In this document: positions 27,994-36,458 of the stretch, one piece after another
How positions within the stretch are numbered: position 1 is the stretch's first letter
Layout: the number at the start of each line of letters is the position of its first letter
DNA from: Streptomyces sp. SAI-127
Lineage (GTDB): Bacteria > Actinomycetota > Actinomycetes > Streptomycetales > Streptomycetaceae
DNA length: 64,000 nucleotides
Reading direction: 5' to 3'
NCBI RefSeq assembly: GCF_029894425.1
Contig: NZ_JARXYJ010000001.1
Span: 2,356,001-2,420,000, forward strand
The notes under the pieces: model-generated
What the model saw: the letters and a program-made list of their open reading frames with translations, nothing else
What the model was told of the DNA's origin: nothing
The model's database searches: none
Program-made: the position numbers and the translations under genes

Positions 27994-28018
27994 CCGTGCG
28001 CCCCCCGGGGGCGCACGG
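27994..28018. terminator. Terminator hairpin after the SDR gene
   Basis: A 12-bp perfect stem CCGTGCGCCCCC / GGGGGCGCACGG around a single C, about 37 bp after the SDR stop. Confidence 0.7.
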
Positions 28019-28090
28019 CGGTGTTACGCCACGCTCGCGTGTGCAGCGGGCGGAGGCGGCGCGGCGGGCGTCGCTGCGGCCGCCCGCCGC

Positions 28091-28124
28091 CGGGTGCCCG
28101 GGGGGCGTTACCCCCGAGCACCCG
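28091..28124 (-). terminator. Terminator hairpin after allantoicase
   Basis: CGGGTGCCCGGGGG (28091-28104) pairs with CCCCCGAGCACCCG (28111-28124) with one mismatch, immediately beyond the allantoicase stop. Confidence 0.7.
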
Positions 28125-28126
28125 CC

Positions 28127-29239
28127 TCAGCCGCCCAGCTCCTGATGCCTCGCCGACAGCGTCGCCGCGCCGCTCTCCGTCAGCGAACCGAACAGCCGCA
28201 GCCGCGAGATCCCGCCGTCGGGGAAGATGTCCACGCGCGCGTGCGTGCCCACCGCAGGCGTCGGCAGCACGAAGCGGTGGTTCGTGTCGGGCTGGAGGCG
28301 CGTGCGCGGGAGGACCTCCTGCCAGTCGCCGTCCCGGACCGACACCGATGCCCAGCCCGCGCTGTTCCCCTTCAGATACGCCGTGTCGATCTCGATCGCG
28401 CGGATCCGGGACTGGGCCACCAGCCGGTAGCGGATCCAGTCGTTCCCCCGGTCACGACGGCGGCGGGTCTCCCAGCCGTCGTCCATCTTGCGGGAGCGCC
28501 CCGGCTGGATGGTGTTCGACGCCGGCGAGTAGAAGAGGTTGGACGCGTCCTCCGCCTGGCCGCCGTTCTCGAGGGCGACCACGTCGAAGGTGCCGAGGAT
28601 CTCCAGCCACGCGGGGTCCGGCACGACCTCGCCGTACACGCGCAGGCGGGCGATGCCGCCGTCGGGGTGCTGGTTGACCCGCAGGTGCGTGAAGCGCTGT
28701 TCCAGCGACACGGAGAAGCCGTTCGCCGCATGGCCGCCGACCGGCGTCCGCGGAACGAGCGTCGTCCACTTCACGTCGTCGCCCAGCAGTTCCTCCGGGG
28801 ACGGGGAGCCCTTCACGGACGTGCCTTCGACCGACACCGCCTGCGGGTAGTTGCCGCGGAAGTGCGCCGTGTCGACCACGATCCCCCTGATCACCCCGGG
28901 CGCGCCCAGGCGCACCAGCGCCCAGTCGTGGTCCTCCGCCGTCGGCCAGGGGTGTTCGGCCGAGGCGCCCCGGCGGCGCCGCGTCTCCCAGCCGTCCATG
29001 ATCTTGCCCTTGTGCCCGAAGTGCTCGGGGTCGAACTCGGCCCGTTCGGGCATCAGAAGGTTCTCGCGCTGGGCGAAGAACTCGTCGTTGGCGGCGATGA
29101 CTCCGGCGCCGAGCGTCCGTGCGGCGAGGTTGGCGTACTGGGTGAAGGGAAAGTCGGCGGTGCGGTAGTCCGCGTACGGGTCACCGCCGCCGTACGGGTT
29201 CGCGTCGCCGGTGAAGCTGGGAATCGCCGTCACGTACAT
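28127..29239 (-). CDS. alc: Allantoicase
   Basis: A 370-aa enzyme that hydrolyses allantoate to ureidoglycolate and urea in the cytosol. Two homologous jelly-roll halves are visible, each with the MDDGWETRRRR / MDGWETRRRR motif (near residues 81 and 245) and DGGIARLR / DGGISRLR near its end, as in known allantoicases. The ATG at 29239 has AAAGG upstream; the frame extends much further upstream antisense to allantoinase and is not real. It is the second gene of the allB operon, 33 bp after the allantoinase stop. Confidence 0.95.
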   Translation of the reverse strand: MYVTAIPSFTGDANPYGGGDPYADYRTADFPFTQYANLAARTLGAGVIAANDEFFAQRENLLMPERAEFDPEHFGHKGKIMDGWETRRRRGASAEHPWPTAEDHDWALVRLGAPGVIRGIVVDTAHFRGNYPQAVSVEGTSVKGSPSPEELLGDDVKWTTLVPRTPVGGHAANGFSVSLEQRFTHLRVNQHPDGGIARLRVYGEVVPDPAWLEILGTFDVVALENGGQAEDASNLFYSPASNTIQPGRSRKMDDGWETRRRRDRGNDWIRYRLVAQSRIRAIEIDTAYLKGNSAGWASVSVRDGDWQEVLPRTRLQPDTNHRFVLPTPAVGTHARVDIFPDGGISRLRLFGSLTESGAATLSARHQELGG

Positions 29240-29271
29240 GTGCCTTTCTGGAGTGGGCCGGTGCGGGTGGA

Positions 29272-30609
29272 TCAGGGCGTACGGGTGAGCAGTCGGCCCT
29301 TCGGAGCCGTGAACTCGCCGTCCGCCACGATGCGTTCGCCGCGCAGCCAGGTCGACTTCACGACGCCGTACAGGGTCTTGCCCGCGTACGCCGTGACACG
29401 GTTGCGGTGCTGGAGGGCCGCCGGGTCCACGGTGAAGGTCTCGTCGGGCGCGAGGACCGCGAAGTCGGCGTCGCGGCCGGCCTCGATGGCGCCCTTGCGG
29501 TCCAGGCCGACCAGTTGGGACGTCCGCGCGGACATCCAGCGGACCACGTCCTCCAGCGAGTGACCGCGCCTGCGGGCCTCCGTCCAGACCGCCGCCAGAC
29601 TCAGCTGAAGGCCCGAGATGCCGCCCCACGCGGTGGCGAAGTCGTCCGTCTTCAGGTCGGCCGTGGACGGCGAGTGGTCGGTGACCACGCAGTCGATCGT
29701 GCCGTCGGCCAGCGCCTGCCACAGCAGGTCCTGGTTGGCGGACTCACGGATGGGCGGGCAGCACTTGAACTCGCTGGCGCCGTCCGGGACTTCCTCGGCG
29801 GTGAGGGTGAGGTAGTGCGGGCAGGTCTCGATCGTGATGCGGACGCCCTCCGCCTTGGCCCGGGCGATCAGCGGCAGGGCGTCGGACGACGACAGGTGAA
29901 GCACGTGCACGCGCGCGTCCAGCCGCTTCGCCTGGGCGATGAGCTGGGCGATCGCCGTGTCCTCGGCGTCGCGCGGACGGGACGCCAGGAAGTCCGCGTA
30001 TCTCGGACCGGACTGCTGCGGGGCGGTCTCCAGATGGTGCGGGTCCTCGGCGTGCACGATCAGCAGGCCGCCGAAGGAGGCGATCTCGGCCAGGGAGCGG
30101 GCGAGCCCGTCCTGGTCGAGATGCGGGAACTCGTCCACGCCCGACGGGGACAGGAACGCCTTGAAGCCGAAGACACCCGACTCGTGCAGCGGGCGCAGGT
30201 CCTTGACGTTGTCGGGCAGGGCGCCGCCCCAGAAGCCGACGTCGATGTGGGCCTTGTCGGCGGCGACGTCCTGCTTGGTACGGAGGTGGTCGACCGTCGT
30301 CGTGGGCGGGAGGGAGTTGAGCGGCATGTCGACGAGGGTGGTGATGCCGCCGGCCGCCGCCGCGCGCGTGGCGGTCCAGAAGCCCTCCCACTCGGTGCGG
30401 CCGGGATCGTTGACGTGCACATGAGTGTCGACGAGACCGGGCAGCAGGACGTCGTCGCCGAGGTCCTCGATGCGGGCGCTCCCGGAGACGGAAGTCTCGT
30501 ACGGCAGCACGGCCGTGATCCTCCCGCCGGCCACCGCGACCGACGCGGCCCGCGTCCCCTCGGGCGTGATGACGCGCGTGGAGCGCAGCACCAGTTCAGT
30601 GTCGGACAC
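29272..30609 (-). CDS. allB: Allantoinase
   Basis: A 445-aa zinc amidohydrolase that opens allantoin to allantoate. Metal ligands: HVHVND near residue 63, the carboxylated Lys in [23 protein letters not shown] and VTDHSPS. The length and the [21 protein letters not shown]-terminal motif fit the family. GTG start with GAGAGGGG. It is the first gene of an operon with allantoicase, divergent from the IclR regulator, with paired operators in its promoter. Confidence 0.96.
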   Translation of the reverse strand: MSDTELVLRSTRVITPEGTRAASVAVAGGRITAVLPYETSVSGSARIEDLGDDVLLPGLVDTHVHVNDPGRTEWEGFWTATRAAAAGGITTLVDMPLNSLPPTTTVDHLRTKQDVAADKAHIDVGFWGGALPDNVKDLRPLHESGVFGFKAFLSPSGVDEFPHLDQDGLARSLAEIASFGGLLIVHAEDPHHLETAPQQSGPRYADFLASRPRDAEDTAIAQLIAQAKRLDARVHVLHLSSSDALPLIARAKAEGVRITIETCPHYLTLTAEEVPDGASEFKCCPPIRESANQDLLWQALADGTIDCVVTDHSPSTADLKTDDFATAWGGISGLQLSLAAVWTEARRRGHSLEDVVRWMSARTSQLVGLDRKGAIEAGRDADFAVLAPDETFTVDPAALQHRNRVTAYAGKTLYGVVKSTWLRGERIVADGEFTAPKGRLLTRTP

Positions 30610-30635
30610 CCGGACCCCTCTCTGCCGCCGTTAAC

Positions 30636-30671
30636 TTCCGCGTAACGGAATTCAACTTTCTGTTGAAGGAG
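30636..30671. promoter_or_regulatory. AllR-type paired operator, allB promoter
   Basis: Strong site TTCCGCGTAACGGAA (30636-30650) and weak site TTTCTGTTGAAGGAG (30657-30671), 21 bp apart start to start. A perfect inverted repeat TTCAAC-TTTCT-GTTGAA (30651-30667) overlaps the weak site. Confidence 0.75.
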
Positions 30672-30743
30672 TCTTCACTCCCGGTCGAGCGCCGTCAAGG
30701 GCACACTTCCCCACAGTGCACCCTGCGCCGACACTCTGTACGT

Positions 30744-30779
30744 TTCCACAAAGCGGAATTAAACTTCCAGCAAGCAGAA
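30744..30779. promoter_or_regulatory. AllR-type paired operator, regulator promoter
   Basis: Strong site TTCCACAAAGCGGAA (30744-30758) and weak site TTCCAGCAAGCAGAA (30765-30779), again 21 bp apart, upstream of the IclR gene; this suggests autoregulation. Confidence 0.75.
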
Positions 30780-30872
30780 CGTAGCTATGCACCAGCGGGG
30801 AGTCAACCGACTGCCGGGTAGGCTTCTGCCCTCCTGCCCAGACCCGAAAGGCAGCTCCGAAAGGAACGCGCC

Positions 30873-31667
30873 GTGCCGACGTCCAGCGCCAGCACCACCG
30901 ACTCCGCCAAGTCCGCCGGCGGCGGGGTCCAGTCCCTCGAGCGCGCCTTCGATCTGCTGGAGCGGATGGCGGACGCGGGCGGAGAAGTCGGACTGAGCGA
31001 ACTGTCCGCGAGCAGCGGGCTGCCGTTGCCCACCATCCACCGCCTGATGCGGACACTCGTGTCCTGCGGATACGTCCGCCAGCAGGCCAACCGGCGCTAC
31101 GCCCTCGGTCCGCGGCTGATCCGCCTCGGCGAGTCGGCCTCCCGGCTGCTCGGCACCTGGGCCCGCCCCTACCTCGCCCGTCTCGTCGAGGAGACCGGCG
31201 AGACGGCCAACATGGCGCTGCTCGACGGGGACGAGATCGTCTACGTCGCCCAGGTGCCGTCGAAGCACTCGATGCGGATGTTCACCGAGGTCGGCCGGCG
31301 CGTCCTGCCGCACTCCACGGGCGTCGGCAAGGCCCTGCTCGCCAACACCCCCGACGACGAGGTCCGCGCCCTTCTCTCCAGGACCGGCATGCCGGCCGCG
31401 ACGGAGAAGACGATCACCACGCCGGACGGTTTCCTCGCGGCCCTCAAGGACGTGCGCGTCCAGGGCTACGCGGTCGACGACAACGAGCAGGAGATCGGCG
31501 TCCGCTGCCTCGCGGTCTCGGTGCCCAACTCCCCCACCGCCGCCGCCATTTCGATCTCGGGACCGGCCGGCCGGGTCACGGAGGCGGCCACGGAGAAGAT
31601 CGTCCCGGTGCTCCAGCAGGTCGCCTCGGAACTGTCGGAGGCGCTGGCCAGCCAGAACCCGGCGTGA
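30873..31667 (+). CDS. allR: IclR-family regulator, AllR-like
   Basis: A 264-aa repressor-type regulator: N-terminal winged helix (VQSLERAFDLLERM, then LSELSASSGLPLPTIHRLMRTL) and a C-terminal IclR effector domain with RVLPHSTGVGKALLA and DNEQEIGVRCLAV. In Streptomyces coelicolor the AllR protein of this family represses allantoin-pathway genes and senses glyoxylate/allantoin-pathway metabolites. Position next to allB and shared operators at five promoters support the same role here. GTG start with GAAAGGA. It overlaps the next gene by 4 bp (GTGA). Confidence 0.9.
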   Translation: MPTSSASTTDSAKSAGGGVQSLERAFDLLERMADAGGEVGLSELSASSGLPLPTIHRLMRTLVSCGYVRQQANRRYALGPRLIRLGESASRLLGTWARPYLARLVEETGETANMALLDGDEIVYVAQVPSKHSMRMFTEVGRRVLPHSTGVGKALLANTPDDEVRALLSRTGMPAATEKTITTPDGFLAALKDVRVQGYAVDDNEQEIGVRCLAVSVPNSPTAAAISISGPAGRVTEAATEKIVPVLQQVASELSEALASQNPA

Positions 31668-32341
31668 CGGCCCTCCCGCACCGCTGGCCGGGGCGGTACA
31701 CCGACCGGCAGGGCACGGAGGAGATCGCCTTCGAGTCGGACGGCCGGGAGCTGATCCGTACGACCATCAGGGGCGTTCGCTTCGAGGGCGAGACGATGGA
31801 CACGCTGGGCGCGCTGACCGGCGAACTGCCCGAGCCCGGGTTCACCTTCGTCGACGGGGATCTGTTCGCCTGTCTCCTGGAGTGGGGACTGACCATGCCG
31901 GTGGAGGTCGCGGGCCAGGGTGAGCGGATCGCGACGCTGCACTGCGAGCTGCGGCTCGGTCATCCCACGGACGGCGAGGAGCTGACCGTCACCCTGCGTC
32001 TGGACGGCTACGAGTTCCGCGCCAGGCACCCGGACTTCGAGGACGCGCTGCACGAGATCGGCCGCGATCTGCCCCGCTCCGTCCGGCTCAAGGCGTGCAT
32101 CGCGTGCGCCTGGTCCGACTATCACCCGGTGGGCCACAGCCTGATGACCGGGCTGGCCTGTTTCCGTGGCGCGAAGGACGTCTACCGGGAGTGCGACGGC
32201 AAGTACGGGCCGCGGGGGATCCTCACCATCTGGCCCCGGCGCACCGAGTTCGTCCAGGAGACCTGGCTGTGCGACCAGTTCGAACACCGGACCTCGGACC
32301 GGGGCTACCGGGGCCCGTTCCCGTTCCGCGGCCGGCTCTGA
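31664..32341 (+). CDS. Conserved protein coupled to allR (DUF6304-like)
   Basis: A 225-aa soluble protein. I associate it with DUF6304, from memory only. Features: a beta-rich N-terminal half (IRGVRFEGETMDTLGAL), a central CIACAWSDYHPVG with a Cys pair, and a C-terminal CDGKYGPRGILTIWPRR. The GTG start overlaps the IclR stop, so it is translationally coupled to the regulator. Nothing identifies an activity. Coupling to the AllR-like gene is the best clue to its job. Confidence 0.72.
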   Translation: MTALPHRWPGRYTDRQGTEEIAFESDGRELIRTTIRGVRFEGETMDTLGALTGELPEPGFTFVDGDLFACLLEWGLTMPVEVAGQGERIATLHCELRLGHPTDGEELTVTLRLDGYEFRARHPDFEDALHEIGRDLPRSVRLKACIACAWSDYHPVGHSLMTGLACFRGAKDVYRECDGKYGPRGILTIWPRRTEFVQETWLCDQFEHRTSDRGYRGPFPFRGRL

Positions 32342-32342
32342 C

Positions 32343-32654
32343 CTAACTCCGCGGCTCCCTGAACGACTCCACCGCGTCGCGTACGTCGGTCAGTCCCCGC
32401 GACAACGCGCTCACCGACCCGATCGCCCCCGCGATCAGCAGCAACGACCGTCGCAGGCGCGGGATTTCGGGGGTCCCGTCGATCGTCATGGCGGCCAGCG
32501 CGGCGAGTTCGTCCTCGGCGATGCCGCGGTCGGGGAACTCGGCCGGGTGCGCGGCGAGTTCGCGGCGCAGCCGGGACACCGCGGTCCGCAGTTCCGCCAC
32601 TCTCGGATCGTTGTCGCTGCCGGTCACTGGCCTCTGCCCCAAGCTCCGCAACAC
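32343..32654 (-). CDS. DUF5955-like small helical protein
   Basis: A 103-aa protein made of two predicted helices: a charged heptad-like segment (AELRTAVSRLRRELAAHPAEF) and, after PRLRRSL, an amphipathic LIAGAIGSVSALSRGLTDV segment. I associate it with DUF5955. The start is a choice between GTG 32654 (GGGGGAG 4 nt upstream) and GTG 32627. Its layout is like the C-terminal two thirds of the 131-aa protein at 46436. The two stop codons of this and the preceding gene nearly touch. Confidence 0.65.
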   Translation of the reverse strand: MLRSLGQRPVTGSDNDPRVAELRTAVSRLRRELAAHPAEFPDRGIAEDELAALAAMTIDGTPEIPRLRRSLLLIAGAIGSVSALSRGLTDVRDAVESFREPRS

Positions 32655-32832
32655 AGCTCTCCCCCTCGCACACCTTCGTGCGCCCCAGCACCGTGACGCC
32701 CCGTCGGCGTTGGCCGGGCCCCGGGGGACGCGGGTCAGTAAACGCCACGCAGGGCGCCGCGCGCCACCGTACGGACCGAAATTCAGCCGGTGGAAACCCG
32801 GCGCACGCCGGCACGTCAGGTATGCAGGAGGC

Positions 32833-33432
32833 ATGACGGAGAACGAACAGCAGGTGGCCGGACTGCTCCTGGCCGCGGGCGGCGGACGGCGGCTCGGCGG
32901 GCGGCCCAAGGCGCTGCTCGAACACCGGGGCCGCCCGCTCGTCGAACACGCGGTCGGCGTCCTGCGCGCGGCCGGCTGCACCCGCGTGCACGTGGTCCTG
33001 GGGGCCGCCGCGGCGGTCGTACGGGAGCGGGCGGAGCTCGGTGACTGCGTGCTCGTGGAGAACCCGGAGTGGGCCGACGGCATGGGTTCGTCGCTGCGGG
33101 CGGGGCTGGACTCGCTCACCGGGACGACGGCGCGGGCCGCGCTGGTCTCGCTCGTCGACCAGCCCGGCATCCGGGCTGCGGCGGTGCGCCGGGTGCTCGC
33201 CGCGTACGAGGACGAGACCTCGCTCGTCTCGGCCGCCTACGACGGGGTACGCGGGCACCCCGTCCTGCTCGGCGCCGCGCACTGGGCCGGGATCACCGCG
33301 ACTGCGACCGGGGACCGGGGGGCACGCGCCTATCTGAAGGAGCACGAGGACGCCATCACGCTCGTCGAGTGCGCGGACGTGGCCGAGCCCTACGACATCG
33401 ACACGACGGCCGACCTGAAGCACCTTGAGTGA
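32833..33432 (+). CDS. MobA/MocA-like nucleotidyltransferase
   Basis: A 199-aa transferase with the nucleotide-binding start LLLAAGGGRRLGGRPKALL and the later SLVDQPGIRAAAV acidic motif. Family members attach CMP or GMP to molybdopterin. Near purine-catabolism genes, the likely role is molybdopterin cytosine dinucleotide formation for xanthine dehydrogenase; the dehydrogenase itself is not in the window. The ATG at 32833 has CAGGAGG. It lies between the allR block and malate synthase. Confidence 0.82.
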   Translation: MTENEQQVAGLLLAAGGGRRLGGRPKALLEHRGRPLVEHAVGVLRAAGCTRVHVVLGAAAAVVRERAELGDCVLVENPEWADGMGSSLRAGLDSLTGTTARAALVSLVDQPGIRAAAVRRVLAAYEDETSLVSAAYDGVRGHPVLLGAAHWAGITATATGDRGARAYLKEHEDAITLVECADVAEPYDIDTTADLKHLE

Positions 33433-33498
33433 GCACACTGGCACTGAGCGCCACAGTGGCTCGACTCGGAGAATCTCGACATCAACAAACCATTGAAC

Positions 33499-33534
33499 TT
33501 CCACGATGAGGAAACTAGTATCCACTGTTCAGAA
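33499..33534. promoter_or_regulatory. AllR-type paired operator, malate synthase promoter
   Basis: Strong site TTCCACGATGAGGAA (33499-33513) and weak site ATCCACTGTTCAGAA (33520-33534), 21 bp apart, about 80-115 bp before the aceB ATG. Confidence 0.72.
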
Positions 33535-33616
33535 GCGTCCTGCCCCCGTGAAGGGCGCCGCTCGCGTACCCGGTTCGACTGGCACCCGGTGCCACCGCTG
33601 AAGGAAGTGACAGCTC

Positions 33617-35251
33617 ATGTCCGCACCAGCGCCGTCCCCGCTGGCCATCGTCGACGCCGAGCCCCTGCCGCGGCAGGAGGAGGTCCTCACCGAGGCGGCC
33701 CTCGCCTTCGTGGCCGAGCTGCACCGCCGGTTCACGCCACGGCGTGACGAGCTCCTCGCCCGCCGCGCCGATCGCCGCGCCGAGATCGCCCGCACCTCCA
33801 CGCTCGACTTCCTCCCGGAGACCGCCGCGATCCGCGCGGACGACTCCTGGAAGGTGGCCCCCTCCCCCGCGGCCCTGGACGACCGCCGGGTCGAGATCAC
33901 CGGTCCCACCGACCGCAAGATGACCATCAACGCCCTGAACTCCGGCGCCCGGGTGTGGCTCGCGGACTTCGAGGACGCCTCGGCGCCGACCTGGGAGAAC
34001 GTCGTCCTCGGACAGGTCAACCTGGCCGACGCGTACAGCCGGAACATCGACTTCACGGATGAGAGGTCCGGCAAGTCGTACGCGCTCAAGGCCGACGAGG
34101 AGCTCGCCACGGTCGTCATGCGCCCGCGCGGCTGGCACCTGAACGAACGCCACCTGGTCGACGCGAACGGCGCCCAGGTCCCGGGCGCGCTCGTCGACTT
34201 CGGCCTGTACTTCTTCCACAACGCCCAGCGTCTGCTGGACCTCGGCAAGGGCCCGTACTTCTACCTCCCGAAGACGGAGTCGCACCTGGAGGCCCGCCTC
34301 TGGAACGACGTGTTCGTCTTCGCGCAGGAGTACACCGGTATCCCCCAGGGCACCATCCGCGCGACCGTGCTGATCGAGACGATCACGGCGGCGTACGAGA
34401 TGGAGGAGATCCTCTACGAACTCCGCGACCACGCCTCGGGGTTGAACGCCGGCCGCTGGGACTACCTGTTCTCCATCGTCAAGAACTTCCGTGACGGCGG
34501 TGCCAAGTTCGTCCTGCCGGACCGCAACGCGGTCACGATGACGGCCCCGTTCATGCGCGCGTACACCGAACTCCTCGTCCGCACCTGCCACAAGCGCGGC
34601 GCGCACGCGATCGGCGGCATGGCGGCCTTCATCCCGTCCCGCCGGGACGCCGAGGTCAACAAGGTGGCCTTCGAGAAGGTCCGCGCCGACAAGGACCGCG
34701 AGGCCGGCGACGGCTTCGACGGCTCCTGGGTCGCCCACCCCGACCTGGTCCCGATCGCCATGGAGTCCTTCGACAAGGTCCTCGGCGACAAGCCGAACCA
34801 GAAGGACCGGCTGCGCGAGGACGTCCACGTCGAGGCGGCCGACCTCATCGCGATCGACTCGCTGGAGGCCAGGCCGACGTACAACGGCCTCGTGAACGCC
34901 GTCCAGGTCGGTATCCGTTACATCGAGGCCTGGCTGCGCGGGCTCGGCGCGGTCGCCATCTTCAACCTCATGGAGGACGCGGCCACCGCCGAGATCTCCC
35001 GCTCGCAGATCTGGCAGTGGATCAACGCGGGCGTCGAGTTCGAGCACGCGGGAAACACCGTGAAGGCCACGCCGGAGCTGGCCCGCGAGGTCGCCGCCGA
35101 GGAACTCGCGAACATCCGCGCCGAGCTGGGCGAGGAGGCGTTCGCCGCCGGTCACTGGCAGCAGGCCCATGACCTGCTGCTGGAGGTCTCGCTGGACGAG
35201 GACTACGCGGACTTCCTCACCCTGCCGGCGTACGAGCAGCTCAAGGGCTGA
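33617..35251 (+). CDS. aceB: Malate synthase A
   Basis: A 544-aa enzyme condensing glyoxylate with acetyl-CoA to malate. Family blocks are visible: [26 protein letters not shown] near residue 95, [11 protein letters not shown], the catalytic-site [23 protein letters not shown], and the C-terminal [19 protein letters not shown] motif (here [16 protein letters not shown]). The length suits isoform A. The ATG follows GAAGGAAGTGAC. An AllR-type operator pair upstream links it to glyoxylate from allantoin rather than to an isocitrate-lyase operon. Its 3' end overlaps the SelW-like gene on the other strand by 11 bp. Confidence 0.96.
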   Translation: MSAPAPSPLAIVDAEPLPRQEEVLTEAALAFVAELHRRFTPRRDELLARRADRRAEIARTSTLDFLPETAAIRADDSWKVAPSPAALDDRRVEITGPTDRKMTINALNSGARVWLADFEDASAPTWENVVLGQVNLADAYSRNIDFTDERSGKSYALKADEELATVVMRPRGWHLNERHLVDANGAQVPGALVDFGLYFFHNAQRLLDLGKGPYFYLPKTESHLEARLWNDVFVFAQEYTGIPQGTIRATVLIETITAAYEMEEILYELRDHASGLNAGRWDYLFSIVKNFRDGGAKFVLPDRNAVTMTAPFMRAYTELLVRTCHKRGAHAIGGMAAFIPSRRDAEVNKVAFEKVRADKDREAGDGFDGSWVAHPDLVPIAMESFDKVLGDKPNQKDRLREDVHVEAADLIAIDSLEARPTYNGLVNAVQVGIRYIEAWLRGLGAVAIFNLMEDAATAEISRSQIWQWINAGVEFEHAGNTVKATPELAREVAAEELANIRAELGEEAFAAGHWQQAHDLLLEVSLDEDYADFLTLPAYEQLKG

Positions 35252-35534
35252 CGTCCTCCTGCGAGACCTTGTCCGAGTGGCCCAGGGACTTCCCCGGGGC
35301 CACTCGGTCGCGTACGGCCTGCTTGACCGCCGTCGGCTCCGGGAAACCCTGCTCGCGGCGGTCCCAGACGACCTCGTCGTCGACCCGGACGACGAAGACG
35401 CCACCGGTGCCGGGCTTGAGCGACAGCTCGCCCAGCTCCGTCTCGAAGGTCGTCAGCAGCTCCTGCGCCAGCCAGGCCGCGCGGGGCAGCCAGCGGCACT
35501 GGGTGCAGTACTCGATCTGTACGACGGGACTCAT
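35241..35534 (-). CDS. SelT/SelW/SelH-family (Rdx-type) redox protein
   Basis: A 97-aa thioredoxin-fold protein. The N-terminal IEYCTQCRW is the CxxC redox motif where the animal relatives have selenocysteine, and the C-terminal half [15 protein letters not shown] is the typical second part of the family. The ATG overlaps the upstream HipA-like stop (ATGA), so the two are co-translated. Its 3' end overlaps malate synthase by 11 bp. The role is presumably thiol redox; the partner is unknown. Confidence 0.85.
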   Translation of the reverse strand: MSPVVQIEYCTQCRWLPRAAWLAQELLTTFETELGELSLKPGTGGVFVVRVDDEVVWDRREQGFPEPTAVKQAVRDRVAPGKSLGHSDKVSQEDVSP

Positions 35535-36436
35535 CCGAGGTGTACCGACCAATCCTGTTCCGCCGCCGGTTTGCCGTGCAGGTCGGGGACCCGCTTCAGC
35601 CAGTTCGGACGGCCCTGCTGTGTCTTCGCCGCGCGGAGGGCCTCCTCCGCGGCGAGTTCCTCCCGGGTGGGGAAGTCGGTGGGCAGCCAGGCCTGGGAGG
35701 CCTGTACGCGCGCGTGGAGGTACTCCACGTAGGCCTCCCGCGCCAGGGACGGCGCGTCGAAGTCCGTGAGCCAGGCGTCGGGGACCTCGGCGACGACGGC
35801 GCGCAGCAGTTCCTCGGTGACCTTCGGCGCCAGCTCCGCGTCGGCGGCCCGTACGTCGGGGGCGTAGTGGCCGAGGGCGTGGTGGCGGAAGTCGTAGCGC
35901 TTGGCGGGGCCCGAGCCGTCCCAGCGGTGGTGGAAGACGAGGGCCGCGCCGTGGTCGATCAGCCACAGGCGCGGGGGCGCGATGCCGAGCGTGGGCCAGA
36001 CCATGAGGTTGGAGCTGTGGACCGTACGGTCCACGTTCACGGTCAGGGCGTCGAGCCAGACGATCCGGCCCGCCTCCAGGGGATCGACCCGGAAGGTCCT
36101 GGCGACTTCCGGGGTGAAGTCCGCGGCGCCCGGCAGGTAGTCCATGCCGAGGTTGAGGCCCGCGCTGGCGCCGTGGAGCTCGCGCACCTCCTGGTGCGGC
36201 TCGCTGTCGGCGATCTCCGGGTCGAAGTGCACGAGGACCAGCTCGGGAAAGCGCAACCCCAGCGCCCGCGCGAGCTCACCGACGATCACCTCGGCGACCA
36301 GCGCCTTGCGGCCCTGCGCGGAACCGGTGAACTTCACGACGTAGGTGCCCAGGTCATCGGCCTCGACGACGCCGGGGACGGAGCCCCCGGACCTCAGCGG
36401 GGTCACGTATCGAACAGCAGTCACATGGCGCAGCAC
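35531..36436 (-). CDS. HipA-like kinase-fold protein
   Basis: A 301-aa stand-alone protein annotated in this genus as a HipA-family kinase. The N-terminal lobe has GSVPGVVEADDLGTYVVKFTGSAQGRKALVAE (glycine strand and a candidate ATP-lysine); the core has WLDALTVNVDRTVHSSNLMV, the Asn-Asp-like catalytic loop, and LWLIDHGAALVF as a metal-binding DHG. No HipB-like antitoxin gene lies next to it; the coupled partner is the SelW-like redox protein. The GTG at 36436 or 36424 could start it. Substrate unknown. Confidence 0.78.
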   Translation of the reverse strand: MLRHVTAVRYVTPLRSGGSVPGVVEADDLGTYVVKFTGSAQGRKALVAEVIVGELARALGLRFPELVLVHFDPEIADSEPHQEVRELHGASAGLNLGMDYLPGAADFTPEVARTFRVDPLEAGRIVWLDALTVNVDRTVHSSNLMVWPTLGIAPPRLWLIDHGAALVFHHRWDGSGPAKRYDFRHHALGHYAPDVRAADAELAPKVTEELLRAVVAEVPDAWLTDFDAPSLAREAYVEYLHARVQASQAWLPTDFPTREELAAEEALRAAKTQQGRPNWLKRVPDLHGKPAAEQDWSVHLG

Positions 36437-36458
36437 ACCGGCCAGGGTATGTCAGCGC

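Noticed and set aside
35531..36436. HipAB toxin-antitoxin module
   Set aside because: No HipB-like gene is adjacent; the overlapping partner is a SelW-like redox protein.
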